Source of the DNA: Amphibalanus amphitrite
Lineage: Eukaryota; Arthropoda; Thecostraca; Balanomorpha; Balanidae
Length of the DNA: 64,000 bases
NCBI RefSeq assembly: GCF_019059575.1
Contig: NW_024883417.1
Span: forward strand, 25,047-89,046
Direction of reading: 5' to 3'
The notes below the pieces were generated by a model, which saw only the letters and a program-made list of their open reading frames with translations, did not search any database and was not told the origin of the DNA. The stretch's first letter is position 1. Every line of letters begins with the position of its first letter. Of this stretch, positions 33,250 to 46,700 are shown one piece after another. The position numbers and the translations under genes were made by a program.

Positions 33250-34546
33250 GTATATAGTGGTGTATGATATATGTATATGTTTATAGTCTGTTTTTCGTAT
33301 CTTCTACCTTCACTCAAAGACGGTAAACTCTCTAATCACGTGCTCCAGCGAACATCTAATTAAATCAACACCACTGCAAAGCAAGTGCAAAGTCAATTTT
33401 TATCTCGAACGCAAGATCGAACGTCTGTCCCCTTGGCCTATCTCGTTAATCAAAATGCAATGTTCTTTGTCAAGTGAAATGCATTTGCATAAAAACGTGA
33501 CATCACATTTTTATTCTGGCAAAATTATTCCTTTCTAATTTCATTATGTTTTCAAACAACAGAAGGGCAATGGCGTTGGTTTCAGACAAGACAAAATTAT
33601 CGTAATGTTTTCTTTCAACGTTTCAAAGCAAAAGAAATGTGGGTTAGGTGACTGAAATAAGGCGGTGAAGAAGGAGCACAACCAACGAATATCGCCAGAA
33701 TAACGAACTTACTTCCTTGGATACCAGAAAGAAAAGTGTTGAAGGCGCGGAGAAACACCGACGGTGGTGGCACAGTTCAACTCCGTCATGCTTTCAGCGC
33801 AATATAATACGAAAAATGCATACGTGAGTGTTATTGTTGTTATTACCTGCATTTGTGTATCATAATATAAACCCTAATGCGTTGGTGATTGCCAGCGGTA
33901 AAAAAAAAGTCATGTCAGACGATAAAGATCACCAGCAGCTTTCGTCTTTCGACAATACCTAATAGCTGCTAGAATTAAAAATGTTTCGACGGCGCTGTAG
34001 TTCAATCGGTTGACAAGGTTTGGTCAGATTTGTCCAAACATGTTGAGCTCGGGAGTTATGACCTTCAGTGGCCTTCACTATTGACCTCAGCAAAATGTGG
34101 TATAGGTATACTATATACATACACTGCTGAAAGTAATTGTTGAGAGCTATCGATTCTTGCCCGCGTCTTCGCATCTTTCTTACTTTTCGGGATGATCGCG
34201 TGAGGCAGATAGGAAAACTATAAGATGAAGCAAATCTGCCTGGGGAGCCCCAAGCGGGCGTGGGCTAAGACAATTTTGTTATTCGTCCGTGTAAAAGTTA
34301 TCGCAACGTAAATAACGCAAAACATAAATTAAGCATTTGAAAAAAAATGGCAGAACACATAACAAATTTAGTTTCTTTTACCCAATGAAAAGGAAGTGCA
34401 AGCTTTAAACTATTCTTTAAATGTTCTTAGCAAGAGCGCTTCGCACAATGCAAGTACCTATGAACAGCAAAACGTCCTTGTGTATAGGTTGGTAGTCAGT
34501 ACCAGGCAATAAACCGTGGTAACGATAATACAAGCGATACTCTAGC
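33250..34546. other. AT-rich sequence with one SINE-like patch
   Basis: No supported coding gene. See the separate entry at 33985-34085 for a tRNA-like segment. Confidence 0.4.
33985..34085 (+). repeat. Possible tRNA-derived SINE head
   Basis: GGCGCTGTAGTTCAATCGG resembles a tRNA 5' arm with an A-box. About 45 bases later, GAGCTCGGGAGTTATGACC is a degraded B-box candidate. There is no cloverleaf that I trust and no second copy in the window. Confidence 0.25.
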
Positions 34547-34550
34547 TTAA

Positions 34551-35602
34551 CCCTCGCCCGCACATGGGGGGTGGTTGCCATCCCCCCCCCCAGGTAGTCT
34601 TTCTGCTCTGCACTCAACATTTTTAGAGCTAGAGGGCTGATTTTTCGATAGCTGCTCCTCTATCCTTTCTTGATGTCCACTGAAAATTTGAAGTTTCTGT
34701 GACTTTTGGTTTTGGAGATATGACCTTGTTTTTCAGGTCATGTCATGACCCAAATGGCCAATTCTCAACATCTTGCGTTTGCCATGGGCCTTGTGAGCTT
34801 TTGACACCTTGATTTCGGCCTTTTTTGCCAGTCTTACCTCCCACCTATCATGGAACATGTTGTTCGACGATGTACAGGGGTCAAGGTCAGGGTCAAGGTC
34901 AACCTAGGTCATCTAAGATAATTGCGTTTTAGGCAAGCTGAATTTACTTTTTGTGAAGTTTTTTGACTGCATTTTTGGTAAAAGCTTCTCAGATCATGAT
35001 TTCATGTAATATGGACCCAAAAACAATCGGTGCACACATCAGTATACACACAGACGTACACAGACATACAAACACATATAACTGACCTTGACCTAACTTG
35101 ACCTGAAATGACCTCAGCAGCAAAATTCTGGTCGGGTAGTGTGACAAAGAGGTTCTAGCTGGCTTGGCACCAGAAAACAGCATTGTCATCGGCATTTGAT
35201 AAGCAGCGCACTTGATATCCAACGGTGACCCAAAACAGCAACATTTTTTAGTTTGACCTGACCTGGAAGGTCAATGACTGACCTGAGAAGGTAAAACTGG
35301 GTATTTGAACGTTCATTGTGACAATTATGACTAGATAAGTGAAACTTTTTTAAATATAAAGGTACTGTATTATAGAAAGCCTTCGCAAGAAGGCTTTCTA
35401 TAATACAAGAAAGCCTTCTTGGGCCTATCATTGGATTCGTCTTACTGGGTATCATTGGATTCGTCTCTTCCCAAAGAATCTTTTTGGTCTCTACCGCTAA
35501 GCTCTATCTCCAACAGGAACGAGATGGCGCGGGGGGGGGGGGTGGCAACCCCCCCCCCCCATGTGCGTTCTAGGATGGGAAAATGGCATGTGCGGGCGAG
35601 GG
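34551..35602 (+). mobile_element. TTAA-family element with perfect 16-bp ends
   Basis: CCCTCGCCCGCACATG and its exact inverse CATGTGCGGGCGAGGG lie between TTAA 34547-34550 and TTAA 35603-35606. Matching hairpins G-run/TGGTTGCCA/C-run (left) and G-run/TGGCAA/C-run (right) are present. The interior includes GGTCAAGGTCAGGGTCAAGG and a perfect stem-loop at 35367-35406. Confidence 0.9.
35367..35406. repeat. 18-bp perfect stem-loop with GCAA loop
   Basis: GTATTATAGAAAGCCTTC, loop GCAA, then the exact complement. A third partial copy (AGAAAGCCTTCTTGG) follows at 35408-35422. As RNA this is a long perfect helix closed by a GNRA tetraloop. Confidence 0.9.
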
Positions 35603-35606
35603 TTAA

Positions 35607-36826
35607 AGGTTTCTTTTCCGATATTATCTGCGCAGCGAAGGCGAACTCCAACACGAGCAACAAACTCCTGCAATGAGTGGTGGGCCATGCGGTCAAGATT
35701 TGAAAACTATACCCTAAAAACGTGCTGGAGGGGCAAAACATCTTTGAGTGAAGGTAGAAGATACGAAAGACAGACTATAGACGGGGAGAGGGGGCGAGAA
35801 AACGTCCTCCCCACTGGCCCCCAGCACGACACGGAAAACGACCACCAGCACGGCGTGGGTTAACGTTGAGCCTAAGATGAGATGTCAGTAGTTTGAGGTT
35901 CCAAAGTTTTGATATGCTGTTTTGCACTTTTTGCGTGCAACACCCGGGCTGCGCGCGCACATTCAAATAACGCAGGCGAACACTTCGATTGTCGTCTGCA
36001 TGTATTGGACACGCTCCTATACACTTAGTCAATTTACAACGGTATGCAGCAGATATGGACACCGAATGTCCAGCCTTCACAGCGCGGCCGGCGGCGCGTG
36101 TGTTTGGGATTTCACAGAGCCCTCGCGGCTATACAGGGGTCCACTGCCTCATCCATCTCTAATAGCTTTAACGCTAAAACTAATCCTACGAAAGCCAGGG
36201 CACTTAATGATTAAGCTTTTAAGAGCATATTTGAACGATCGGACAAAACATAGCGCACAGTCTGCTAACGTTGTCCCAACTGCTCGTCGGAATCCACGAC
36301 ACATTGTTCCGCGAACAAAAATACAGCGCATTTTCTCCTGTCATACACTCGCACGCATGCGGTCCCATTTGCGCCAACTGCTCAGCTATCACCGCCCCGA
36401 GGGCATCTGCACCAGAATCAGCTCAGCTCGGCTCCGCGGAGTGGCCTTACACTCCGAACGGCGGCCCTCCGGCCACCCACCCATCGGCGGTCCACCGGCC
36501 ACCCACCCATCGGCGGTTCACCTCCGCGGCTCCTACAGTCGGGCGCACAGTGCGGATCGCTGCCACCGCCACCGGCGACCAGCGACCACCGGCGACCACC
36601 GGCGACCACCGCAACCACCGGCGACCACCGGCGACCACCGGCGACCACCGGCGACCAGCTCCTACAAATTATTGCGAACACCACCGTCCCTGCGGGAAAC
36701 CCTGCATGCGCGGGGTGGCCGCGGAGCCTCCGACTCGGTCATAGGCTGAACACTGGCGCTCACACGGTCCCGCTCAGCGGCCCGCGCCGGGGTGCAGGCG
36801 GCGCCGCGCCTCCGCCGTGACACTGT
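35607..36826. other. GC-rich sequence with simple repeats, no supported gene
   Basis: Includes a decayed right end of a TTAA element at about 35767-35863 (ending GTGGGTTAAC) and GC-rich text from 36040. The open frame at 35922-36749 spans a GGCGACCACC repeat and lacks any recognisable domain. Confidence 0.4.
36570..36658. repeat. (GGCGACCACC)n decamer repeat
   Basis: About eight imperfect 10-bp units. Confidence 0.85.
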
Positions 36827-36827
36827 C

Positions 36828-37552
36828 CGCAGGTGGCGCCGAGCCTCCGCCGTACAACTGTCCACAGGTGGCGCCGTGCAACTGTCCACAGGTGGCGCCG
36901 CGGCTCCGCCGTGACACTGTCCGCAGGTGGCGCCGAGCCTCCGCCGTGACACTGTCCGCAGGTGGCGCCGCGCAACTGTCCACAGGTGGCGCCGCACCTC
37001 CGCCGTACAACTGCCCACAGGTGGCGCCGAGCCTCCGCCGTACAACTGTCCACAGGTGGCGCCGTGCAACTGTCCACAGGTGGCGCCGCGGCTCCGCCGT
37101 GACACTGTCCGCAGGTGGCGCCGAGCCTCCGCCGTGACACTGCGCAGGTGGCGCCGCGCAACTGTCCACAGGTGGCGCCGCGGCTCCGCCGTGACACTGT
37201 CCGCAGGTGGCGCCGAGCCTCCGCCGTACAACTGTCCACAGGTGGCGCCGTGCAACTGTCCACAGGTGGCGCCGCGGCTCCGCCGTGACACTGTCCGCAG
37301 GCGGCGCCGCGGCTCCGCCGTGACACTGTCCGCAGGTGGCGCCGCGCAACTGTCCACAGGTGGCGCCGCACCTCCGCCGTACAACTGCCCACAGGTGGCG
37401 CCGCACCTCCGCCGTACAACTGTCCACAGGTGGCGCCGTGACACTGTCCACAGGTGGCGCCGCGGCTCCGCCGTGACACTGTCCACAGGTGGCGCCGCGC
37501 CTCCGCCGTACAACTGTCCACAGGTGGCGCCGCGCCTCCGCCGTACAACTGC
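36828..37552. repeat. ~33-bp minisatellite just downstream of the MDR stop codon
   Basis: About 21 units alternating GCCTCCGCCGTACAACTGTC/CACAGGTGGCGCC and GCTCCGCCGTGACACTGTCC/GCAGGTGGCGCC, with some units shortened. It starts about 27 bp beyond the stop codon at 37579, so it would lie in or just past the 3' UTR. It creates very long false frames in several phases on both strands. Confidence 0.95.
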
Positions 37553-37578
37553 GGGTCTCCGCTGTGTTCCGGCGCAGT

Positions 37579-37710
37579 TCACGTCTCCGGGGCGTCCGGG
37601 ATCGGGTCAAAGTGCAGGATGGCGCGGCCGTGGATTTTGGCGCGGCCCAGCTTCATGAAGACCTCCTCAGCCTTGTCGGACGGGAACAGGTTGTAAGGGG
37701 GCGGCTCCAC
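37579..37710 (-). CDS. MDR exon 9 (terminal)
   Basis: Begins after CCCGGGCAG with [18 protein letters not shown] and ends in TGA at 37581-37579 (residues 348-390). [18 protein letters not shown] is the canonical C-terminal MDR helix and strand (cf. family pattern A-x-x-x-L-x-x-G-x-x-x-G-R-x-V). Three copies of a 17-bp repeat (ACAGTGGTACCGTAACG) lie just upstream of the acceptor (37725-37777). Confidence 0.88.
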   Translation of the reverse strand: MEPPPYNLFPSDKAEEVFMKLGRAKIHGRAILHFDPIPDAPET

Positions 37711-40700
37711 CTGCCCGGGCAGACAGTGGTACCGTAACGTCAGTGGTACTGTAACGACAGTGGTACCGTAACGACAGTAGAAATAAACGCTCGGCAGGCA
37801 AGGGGGTGATGCAGCTCCGTAATGATTAGTCACGTAAGATGCTTAAACGTCATACACAAAAGACAAACACAAGCTTAGTCGCGAGCAAAATAATGTATGA
37901 AAAGTAAACGAAGCATGAAAATATAAGATTATTTACTAGCATCAATTAACCACCGCCCTGGTGGGGTCTGTTTATAACGCGACCTGGTGGGGGGGGGGGC
38001 TATTTTTTGCCCCCCCCCTCGTATCTCCGAAACTACTGGACGGATCCGCAAAATTCAAACGGCGTTCGAAAGGCCTGTCAAATTTGTCGAAGGAAACCAA
38101 ATTTCATTGACCTCGGGGTCACCGATGACGTCACAGGTCAGGTCAAAGATGAAATGTTTCACCGTTCACGGGTCTTCTAGGAAATGCGCTATAACACCGA
38201 GGAAAACGCATTTTGTCGAGAATCAGCGATAGGGCGTCAGTTGCCTAGTAGATATGTTGCTATTAGAGGTCACTGACAATACCAGGTCAGGTCACAGGTC
38301 AGGTCACCAAGGGTCAGCCCAACTTTACTAAGGTTGTGTGATGCATGTTTTATGGCCAATTTTTCATTTCCAACTCAATGGTGTTGGTTATAAGACTATC
38401 AGCTACGGCTTAGGTCACTTTCTGGTGAAGTTCAGGTCAAGGTCAGGTCAAGGTCAGGCCAAAAAAGGTCAAATTTTAAAGTTGATAGTTTTGCATAAAA
38501 TGGGTATTGATTCGATGCCGCTCGTCACGGGGAGTCTAATGGTGGTCTTTGTTTTGCGCTACGGGGTCTATAATTGCTAAAAATTGAGTTTGAAAATTTG
38601 ACGTCATCAATTTTGAACAGTTTTTTCGCTATAACTTCGCCAAAAAAAGAGGTATCAATCTCAAATTTGGTATGTGGATGGAAGGCGGTAAGGACTATCA
38701 CATATATTCCGGTTTTTGCGAAATTCAAAAAACTTTTTGGATTTTTCGATTATTATATCCAAAAAATTTACTTTTTGATTTTTGGGGGTCAAAATCCAAA
38801 AATTTCAAAAATCCGAGATGGCAGTTTTGTAGCCCTGTTGATTCTACATCTTTTATGTTTTATCATTTTTTCTGTATTTGCAAAGCTATAGGCCTGACAG
38901 CTCTTCCCGCGAAACCCTTTTTTGGGTCGAAAACGGCAGAACATGACGTCACTCTGACGTCATTTCCGGCCAACCTATCATAGCCTTTGGAAAAATTTTT
39001 GGTCACAATGTGTAAAATTGATGTCCGGGAGGGTACTGAAAGTTTGGTGACGATCGGCGCAGCAGTTCTGGAGATATAGCGAAAAGTCTGGAGGGGGGGT
39101 GGGGCAAAAAATAGCCCCCCCCCCCACCAGGTCGCGGGTTAATTATGAGCACCTGGCGGTGTCTGCCGGGTCGGTGCGCCGTTAGTTATTTACCTTTTTG
39201 GAGGCGATGAGATGTACGAGTGTGTGCAGCTGCTCGAGGGAGCCCATCTCGACGGGCACGATGGTCTGATCGCTGGCCTGCGCCACGCTCTCGAACCGGC
39301 TGACGTAGCGCTGGGCAGTCTCGGCGCCGATCACGATCACACCGCCCTGCCGCCGCACAAACACAGTTACACACCGCCCTGCCGCCGCACAAACACAGTT
39401 ACACACCGCCCTGCCGCCGCACAAACACAGTTACACACCACCCTGCCGCCACACAAACACAGTTACACACCACCCTGCTGCCGCAAAAACACATTTACAG
39501 ACGATATTCAACACGCTTATAGGCGGCAGTCAAACATACGGACGGTTGTAGCTGATCGCAACTCATGAGATCATGTCAGGTTAGATGGGCGATCTGCTCT
39601 CATGGCTGGACAGGCATCTGAGGAAGCAGTTCACGAAGCGGTTCACGGGGAGGACAGTTCATGGAGCGATTCACGGAGCGGTTCACTGGGCGGTTCACGG
39701 TTCACGGAGCGGCTCACGGAGCTCACCTTGGATAGACACCTGGGCCTCGTTTCATAAAGCTCTGCCGTAACTTACACTTTTCCGTAATTCACACCCTTTC
39801 AAACTACGGAGCGCAAATAAATCCGTTTCACAAAGCCACAACTGGAATTGTTTACACCTCCGTAACTAAGCACATTTGCGTAGTTACCGTAATTTATCAA
39901 GCGTCCTACAAATTACAATTTCATGTCAACACTTATTTTTTACGAGAATTTATAAAACAATTATGTTGAATTTAAATCTTAAAAATTATTTTATGAAAAA
40001 AACAAAATTGATATTGATGACCATCCTTTATTAAAACAATATATTAAAAACAGCAGAAAGCCAGCTAAGCAGAAGTGCCTAACTACGAAAGTGGCGCGGC
40101 GCGGCGAATAAACAAAATTCCTATAGTGGCCACAAAAAGCGACTGGTACAGAAGATTTGCAGTTTCTTTTTCTCATTTTGGCTGTTCTTTCTTCCTCACC
40201 GGGCTCAACATTATAAAATATATTAAAAATTAGCTTCGAATCTTCACATTAATTCAAAATCACGCAACATTTTTGTGCGTAGTTTACACCACTGATATCA
40301 AGAGCTTGATAAAATATTTGGCGTTAATTACGTCGTTTTATGAAACCCAAATGGCATCAATTGGTCCGGAATCTAGCATTTGCCGTAAATGAAGCTCCAT
40401 ACTTTCGATGGCGTGAATTACTCCGGTCTCCGGCTTTATGAAACCGAATTGGCATCAAATACGCCAAATCTGGCATAATTGACGGAACGCCGTAAGTAAT
40501 TCCTTTTATGAAACGAGGCCCTGATGGAGCGGTTCATGGAGTGGTTCACCGGGCGGTTCACGGAGCGGCTCAGGGAGCTCACCTTGGATAGGCACTTGAG
40601 GGAGCGGTTCATGGAGCGCGGGTTGGCAGCGAAGTCGATGATGATGTCGACGTTGCCCTCGCAGGCGTTGATGGTTCGCTCGATCAGCTGGGTCTCGTAG

Positions 40701-43700
40701 CAGTCCTCGCTCCACTGGACGATGTTCACCCTGCCGGGGGCGGCGAGATGGTCAAACGCTGCTCGGACGCGGCGCCAGCCGGCACCCGTGCGAAACTCGG
40801 AACACACACCCCTCCCCCCCCCCCCCCCCCCCCCCCGATAACGTAAATAGTGAAACTTAACACGAAAGCGCATTTTTGACAGGGAAGTAATAGAAGCGTT
40901 GAGGAAAAGTCAACCTTCAAGCGATTAGTTCCATCTGTGCGTTTTGGAACTAAATATTAGAACAGTGATGATGTCATCCTGTGCAACTTGCATTATCTAC
41001 CATGTAGGGGAGAGTGGGGTGGGTTGTATCAGTTTTTACTCCGAGACCCATAACCTCGTAACTATCCGTGATAAACTCATTATTTCCATACTATCCCCTT
41101 CCTTGATTCTTCTGCTTTTTTGTGCAAAGTAACTTTTCCGCTACCTCTACCAGTTTTTCTACTACGGTCTCCCGAATAGAACAATGTTTTTAATACAACT
41201 TGCCCCATGGCTTGGGTGAGTTGTATCACATGGTGGGGTAATTTGTATCACTATTTCACGTTTCAGGGAGTGTGCTTGCTACTGGTTTTGAACATAACAA
41301 CAACATTAAATGGGGTTAATACAATGTGTAGGTATGCTCAAAGGCTTCACTTTATTAGACCAAACTTAGGTTAATGCAATCCGAAAGAAACATCAACAGA
41401 CTAGACGCAAAAGTGGCCCGTTAAGAGCAAAGAAGCCAACACATTGTGCCGAAATGGAACGAGCCTTGACTAGCTACCTACAAACGCGAGCCAGGGCTTA
41501 GCTTTCGCGATGAAAAGCAACATACCCATACATACATACATACATACATACATGTTACAACATACCCCACCCGGCTCTGATACAACATGTACTTCGCCGC
41601 CATCTTGGAAAAAACATCCTCCTGCTCAAAAAACAGCGGACAGCTGGAGAAATCCGTTTTCTCTCACGCAGCCTTAGAACCCACCCTCACCACCGCTACG
41701 GAGATCTTTCAAATTCGTGCACATCTAAATGCCCAAAACACACATTTTCTTGCAACTCATTTTTTAGAATGACATTAAAAAAACATAAAATCGGCTCTCA
41801 CCTCGAGACGCGTCCACTCAGCCACAAGACAGAACAGGGAAAGTTGGCGCCCGGAAAACCTCGTCGGCTGGTCGTGTCGCGAGCGCCATCCATTGGATAA
41901 GTTTGGCACAATTCGCCCAGATACAACTTGGACATGATACAACTCTCCCCGCTCTCCCCTATAGTTAACATAGACAGAAGCGCTTATTCGATTTTGACCT
42001 CGGTGACACTGAAAAACAAAGTGATCCCTCATCCCAGTTTTGTTGACACGTTAACTCAATGTCCTTACAATTGTTCTATTGTAAGGACATGGAGTACCAG
42101 CTGCATCCAGTGACGTCATCAAAGTATAGACATTTTGTCGACACAATTTCCATGTATTTACTGAGCACAAATCGAAAATTAACATTTTATAGGTGGGAAT
42201 TTCTTGGGAAGACTAAGAAGTTGCCCAACCTCACATTGTTTTTAATAAATTTAGTTCGAATGTTTGAATGGACGGTTTGACAGAGCAGGAGCCCATGCTA
42301 AGCAGAGCTTGTTGCGCAGACTGCGACCCCTGCCGTCCGATCGCGCAATTATAGGTAACGGGAGAATTTAGATGACAACATTTACCGTGCCCTTCAAAGC
42401 CGGAGACGGCCTGTCCCACAATCGGGTAAGGAGACACGCCCCGAGGGAAGTTAGCACCGAAAAGCTACGGGCCATGAGTTAGCTAAGGACGGACAATGCC
42501 TACTCAATGTTAAAACAAAGGACTTCGGTCAGGCCGTATAACTACAAATGACACTACTTTATGCATGACATTCAGGAACTGTCACACCGACACGTACACC
42601 AATTACCAGGAATGAAGCATATATGTACAAGGAAAAATGTCGTCCCTGCCTCCATGATTGACATCCATCCGTTATCTGCAACTACAGTCTGCATCCCGGA
42701 GACACGCTGGACGTTAGGTGTGTGTTAGTGAGGTCGACCGATCGAGCCCTCCGCGGATTAGTGGGTCTGGTGCTGTTAGAGGCCAGCCCAGCGGGGTAAC
42801 CCAGCAGGGTAACCCAGCGGGGTAACGCGGCGGGGTAACGCAGCGGGGTAACGCATTGCAGCCGTACCGGCCGTGAATTCCGGGCTCCTCCGACATGTCG
42901 GTGGCGCTGTGACAACCGAAAACAGCATCATCAACGGGCGGCCGAACACAACACAGCCGAAAACAGCATCATCAACGGGCGGCCGAACACAACACAGCCG
43001 AAAACAGCATCATCAACGGGCGGCCGAACAAAACACAGGACAACCGAAAACAGCATCATCAACGGGCGGCCGAACACAACACAGCCGAAAACACCATCAG
43101 TATAGGGCGGCGCGAACAGAGCACAGGACAACCGAAAACAGCATCAGCAACGGGCGGCCGAACACAACACAGCCGAAAACACCATCAGCAAGGGGCGGCG
43201 CGAACAGAGCACAGGACAACCGAAAACAGCATCATCAACGGGCGGTCGAACACAACACAGCCGAAAACAGCATCAGCAAAGGGCGGCCGAACACAACACA
43301 GCCGAAAACACCATCAGTATAAAGGGCGGCTGAACAGAGCACAGGACAACCGAAAACAGCATCAGCAACCAGCGTCCGAACAGAGCACAGCCAGCCGCCG
43401 GGAACACCATCAACTCAGCGATCGAACACCTGGGACAGCTATAACCTGCATCAGGATCCCGGCGGATCAACACAGTAGTCAGCACAACCAGAAAAGTTGA
43501 ATCATGGACCTCTGACACAAACTTATCCATCCCCACGGGGGGGGGGGGGGCTTGGTGATAGCCCCGTGATGGTTTTCGCAATTTCTGCGTACGAAAAGGT
43601 TCAAAGCTCGAGTTGAAAGCCGGTATACCTGACCTCTGGTGGTTAGTCATAGGCGTAGGAACAGGGGGGGGGGGGCAGGTGGGCAAGTGCCCACCCACTT

Positions 43701-46700
43701 TTCGAGGTGGGGGGCCAACCATGTGTTTTGGCCCACCCACTTTTTACTCGAGGCCCCTCGTCTCGATTTGAGAGGACGTCGTCACCTTCCAGAATAAACA
43801 AACTCGGTAGAAATAAGTTCCACGAATCCCCACGCACGGACTCCAAGGGGCCGTGATGGATCCAAGGAGGCCCTCTGTTCATACTTGTCAGTCGAAGCCC
43901 CTGAGACTGATGGCCTGAGAGGCCCTAGTGGATCTGAGGAGGCCCCAATATCCACACTAGTCAGAGGTCTGAGACTGGTGATCTGGGAGGCCCCTCCATC
44001 CACACTTGTCAGAATAGGCCCCTGACACTGGCGGTCTAGCCGAGGCCCCCTACCCTCACTAGTCAGAGGAGGCCCCTCTATCCTCAATAGTCAGAAGAGG
44101 CCCCTGAGACTGATGGTCTGGTAGGCCTATCCATCTACACTGTAGCCAGAGGAGGCCCCTGAGACTGATGACCTGAGAGGCCCTTATAATCACACCAGGC
44201 AGAAGAGGCCCATGAGACTGATGGATTGAGAGGCCCTTCTATTCATACTGGCCACTTGAGACCCCCAAAACTTTCGGTCTGGGAGGTCCCTCAATCCGGC
44301 ACCAGTCAGAAGAGTCCCCTGAGACTGATGGCCTGGGAAACCCTTATATTCACACTAGGCAGAGGAGGCCCCTGAGACTGATGGTATAAGAGGCCCTCAT
44401 ATTCACACCAGTCAGAAGAGGCCCCCGAGGCTGATGGCTGTGAGGCCCTTCTGTTCACATAACTGGCCACTGGAGGCCCCTGAAACCGGTGGTCTGGGAG
44501 GGCCCTCTATCCAAACTAGTCAGAAGAGGCCCCTGAGACCGATGGTCTGAGAGGCTCTTAGGTATATTCATACTGGCCACAAGAGGCCCCTGAGACTGAT
44601 AGTCAGAGAGGTCCACTCCTAATGAATCTGAGGGGGCCCTCTATCCACATTTACACTTTTCTAGGGAGGCCCCCGAGACTGATGGTCTGAGAGGCCCTTT
44701 TATTTATACTGTCCACAGGAGCCCCCTGAGATTAATGGTCTGAGAGGCTATTCTATTTATACTAACCAGAAGACAACAGGCCCTTCTATTTATACTAGCC
44801 AGAGGAGGCCCATGAGACTGATTGTCTGAGAGGCCCTTCTATTCAAACTAGGCAGATGAGGCCCCTGAGAATGATAGTCCGAAGAGCCATGCGGCGGCAA
44901 CTGGCCGTGGCCATATTTCGGCTCGGTAGGGCCCCACAGAGCTCATGAGAGCACCTCAAGGGCTCCTAAGTAGACACGCTTATCCCCATAAGGGTGCCAC
45001 GCCGGCTTCTGAAGGCTCCTTGTAGGCATCTAAGGGCCCCTTCCGGCCTCTAACGGCTCCACCCGCCTGTGATGGCTCCACACCAGTGTTTATGAGCGCC
45101 ACACAGCGGCGCCTTTGAGGGTCATACTAGTGTCTCTTAGGGCCCTATATCGGTGGCTCTGGGGACCCCACACCGGCGCCTCTGTGGGCCACCACACCTG
45201 TGCATCTCAAGGCTCTATAGGTACATCTGAAGGACCCACACCGACACCTCTAAGGGCCCCACACCAGTATCTCGGAGCTCTGAAGGCCCCACACCGGTGA
45301 CTCTGAGGACTTGCACCGGCTCCTGAGAGCACTATGTTGATGTCTAACGGCTCCACAAGGCCACTGAAGGCACCACACAAGCTCTCACTGAGCTTTAATG
45401 TCCATGTACCGGCCTCTGAGGGATTTAAGCCAGCGCATTCATAGCTCCACACCAGCAATTGTAAGGACTTCACACTGAAGTATCTGGGGGTTCCACACCG
45501 GTGTCTCTAAGAGCCACATACCGGCATCTCTGAGGGCCCCATACCGGCGTCTCCGAGGGTCCACATCTGGCGGGCACCCGTCAGCGACTGAAGGTCCCAC
45601 ACTGTCGACTCCGAGAGCCCCATCTGCGTCTGGGAGCAACATGCCGTCTCTAAGAACCACAGCGGCTCCTCCGTCGAAAGATGGGCGTCTGCATGCCAAA
45701 GGGGAGCGGTTCTGAGACAGTAGGGCACCTACGTGCAATAGAGGGGCGCCTATGAAGCCCATAGCGGGCGCCTCAATGCGAAAGAGGGGTGCCTCTGAGG
45801 CCTACCTACATACATATATATGGGCGTCCACATGCAATAGAGGTCTGCGACTGCAATTGATCAATGATCAATGCCATGGGGGACGGGGGTGCATTCGTAA
45901 GAAACAAGGGCGCCGGCATGGCAAAGGGAGGCGCCTTCAAGTGCCCATAAAAGATAGACGCCTATGATAAGCGCACATTGTATGCGACAACTGTGGGACT
46001 GTGGGACATATAGGGATGTCTCTGATGACTATACATAGGGCGCTTATATGCCAAAGAGGGCGCCTATGAAGCTAATGGGGGCACCTGGGAAACGAGGAAG
46101 ACATTTGTACAAGGGTTTTCAGGGGTCATGCGCCGTTTGCGGCAAATAGATTCTAAAAAAAAATCGGAGGGGGAATAAGTTTTAAAAATGGTGCCGACTT
46201 TCCGCACTGTTCGCTTAAGCGGTTACGCCCCTGGGTACATCTGCCCGATCTCAGAAGCTAGATTTGGAGGTCATACTTGAAAGCAGCCAGCAGGACGAGG
46301 AAAAGGTTGGAGGCCCCTGAAAATAGGAGGCCCCCTGGAAAAGGAGGCCCCTTGACAGGGTGGCCCACCCACTTTTCATGACGTTCCTACGCCCGTGAGT
46401 GGTCTTAAAGCTTAAAATTTGGTACCCGTCGCTGCGCCTCGTAACGGCAGACATCCTCTCTTTTCCACGAAGCCCCATCTAAATCATTTGCGAAATGACG
46501 AGGGGTTCGTAACCAGCCCCACTAGGCCCCTCGGCCCTCGGTGTGTAGAACGCGGGTCGGTTCAGGGCAGGTCAGTGCGACTCCCGACTTTGGCCAGCCG
46601 TCAGTCAGTATATACGGTTAGAGCAGCTGTCGGGGACGGTGGTGTCAGGTCAGTGGGGCCGCCGGTGCAGCGGGTCGCGGCGCCCACTCACTTTTGGTGC

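Noticed and set aside
33985-34085. Functional tRNA gene
   Set aside because: Only an A-box-like start is convincing. The B-box and acceptor stem do not pair, so it is kept as a doubtful SINE head.
36662-37658. Long open frames (up to about 306 codons) on both strands
   Set aside because: They follow entirely from a ~33-bp minisatellite; several frames are open at once and none has a domain.
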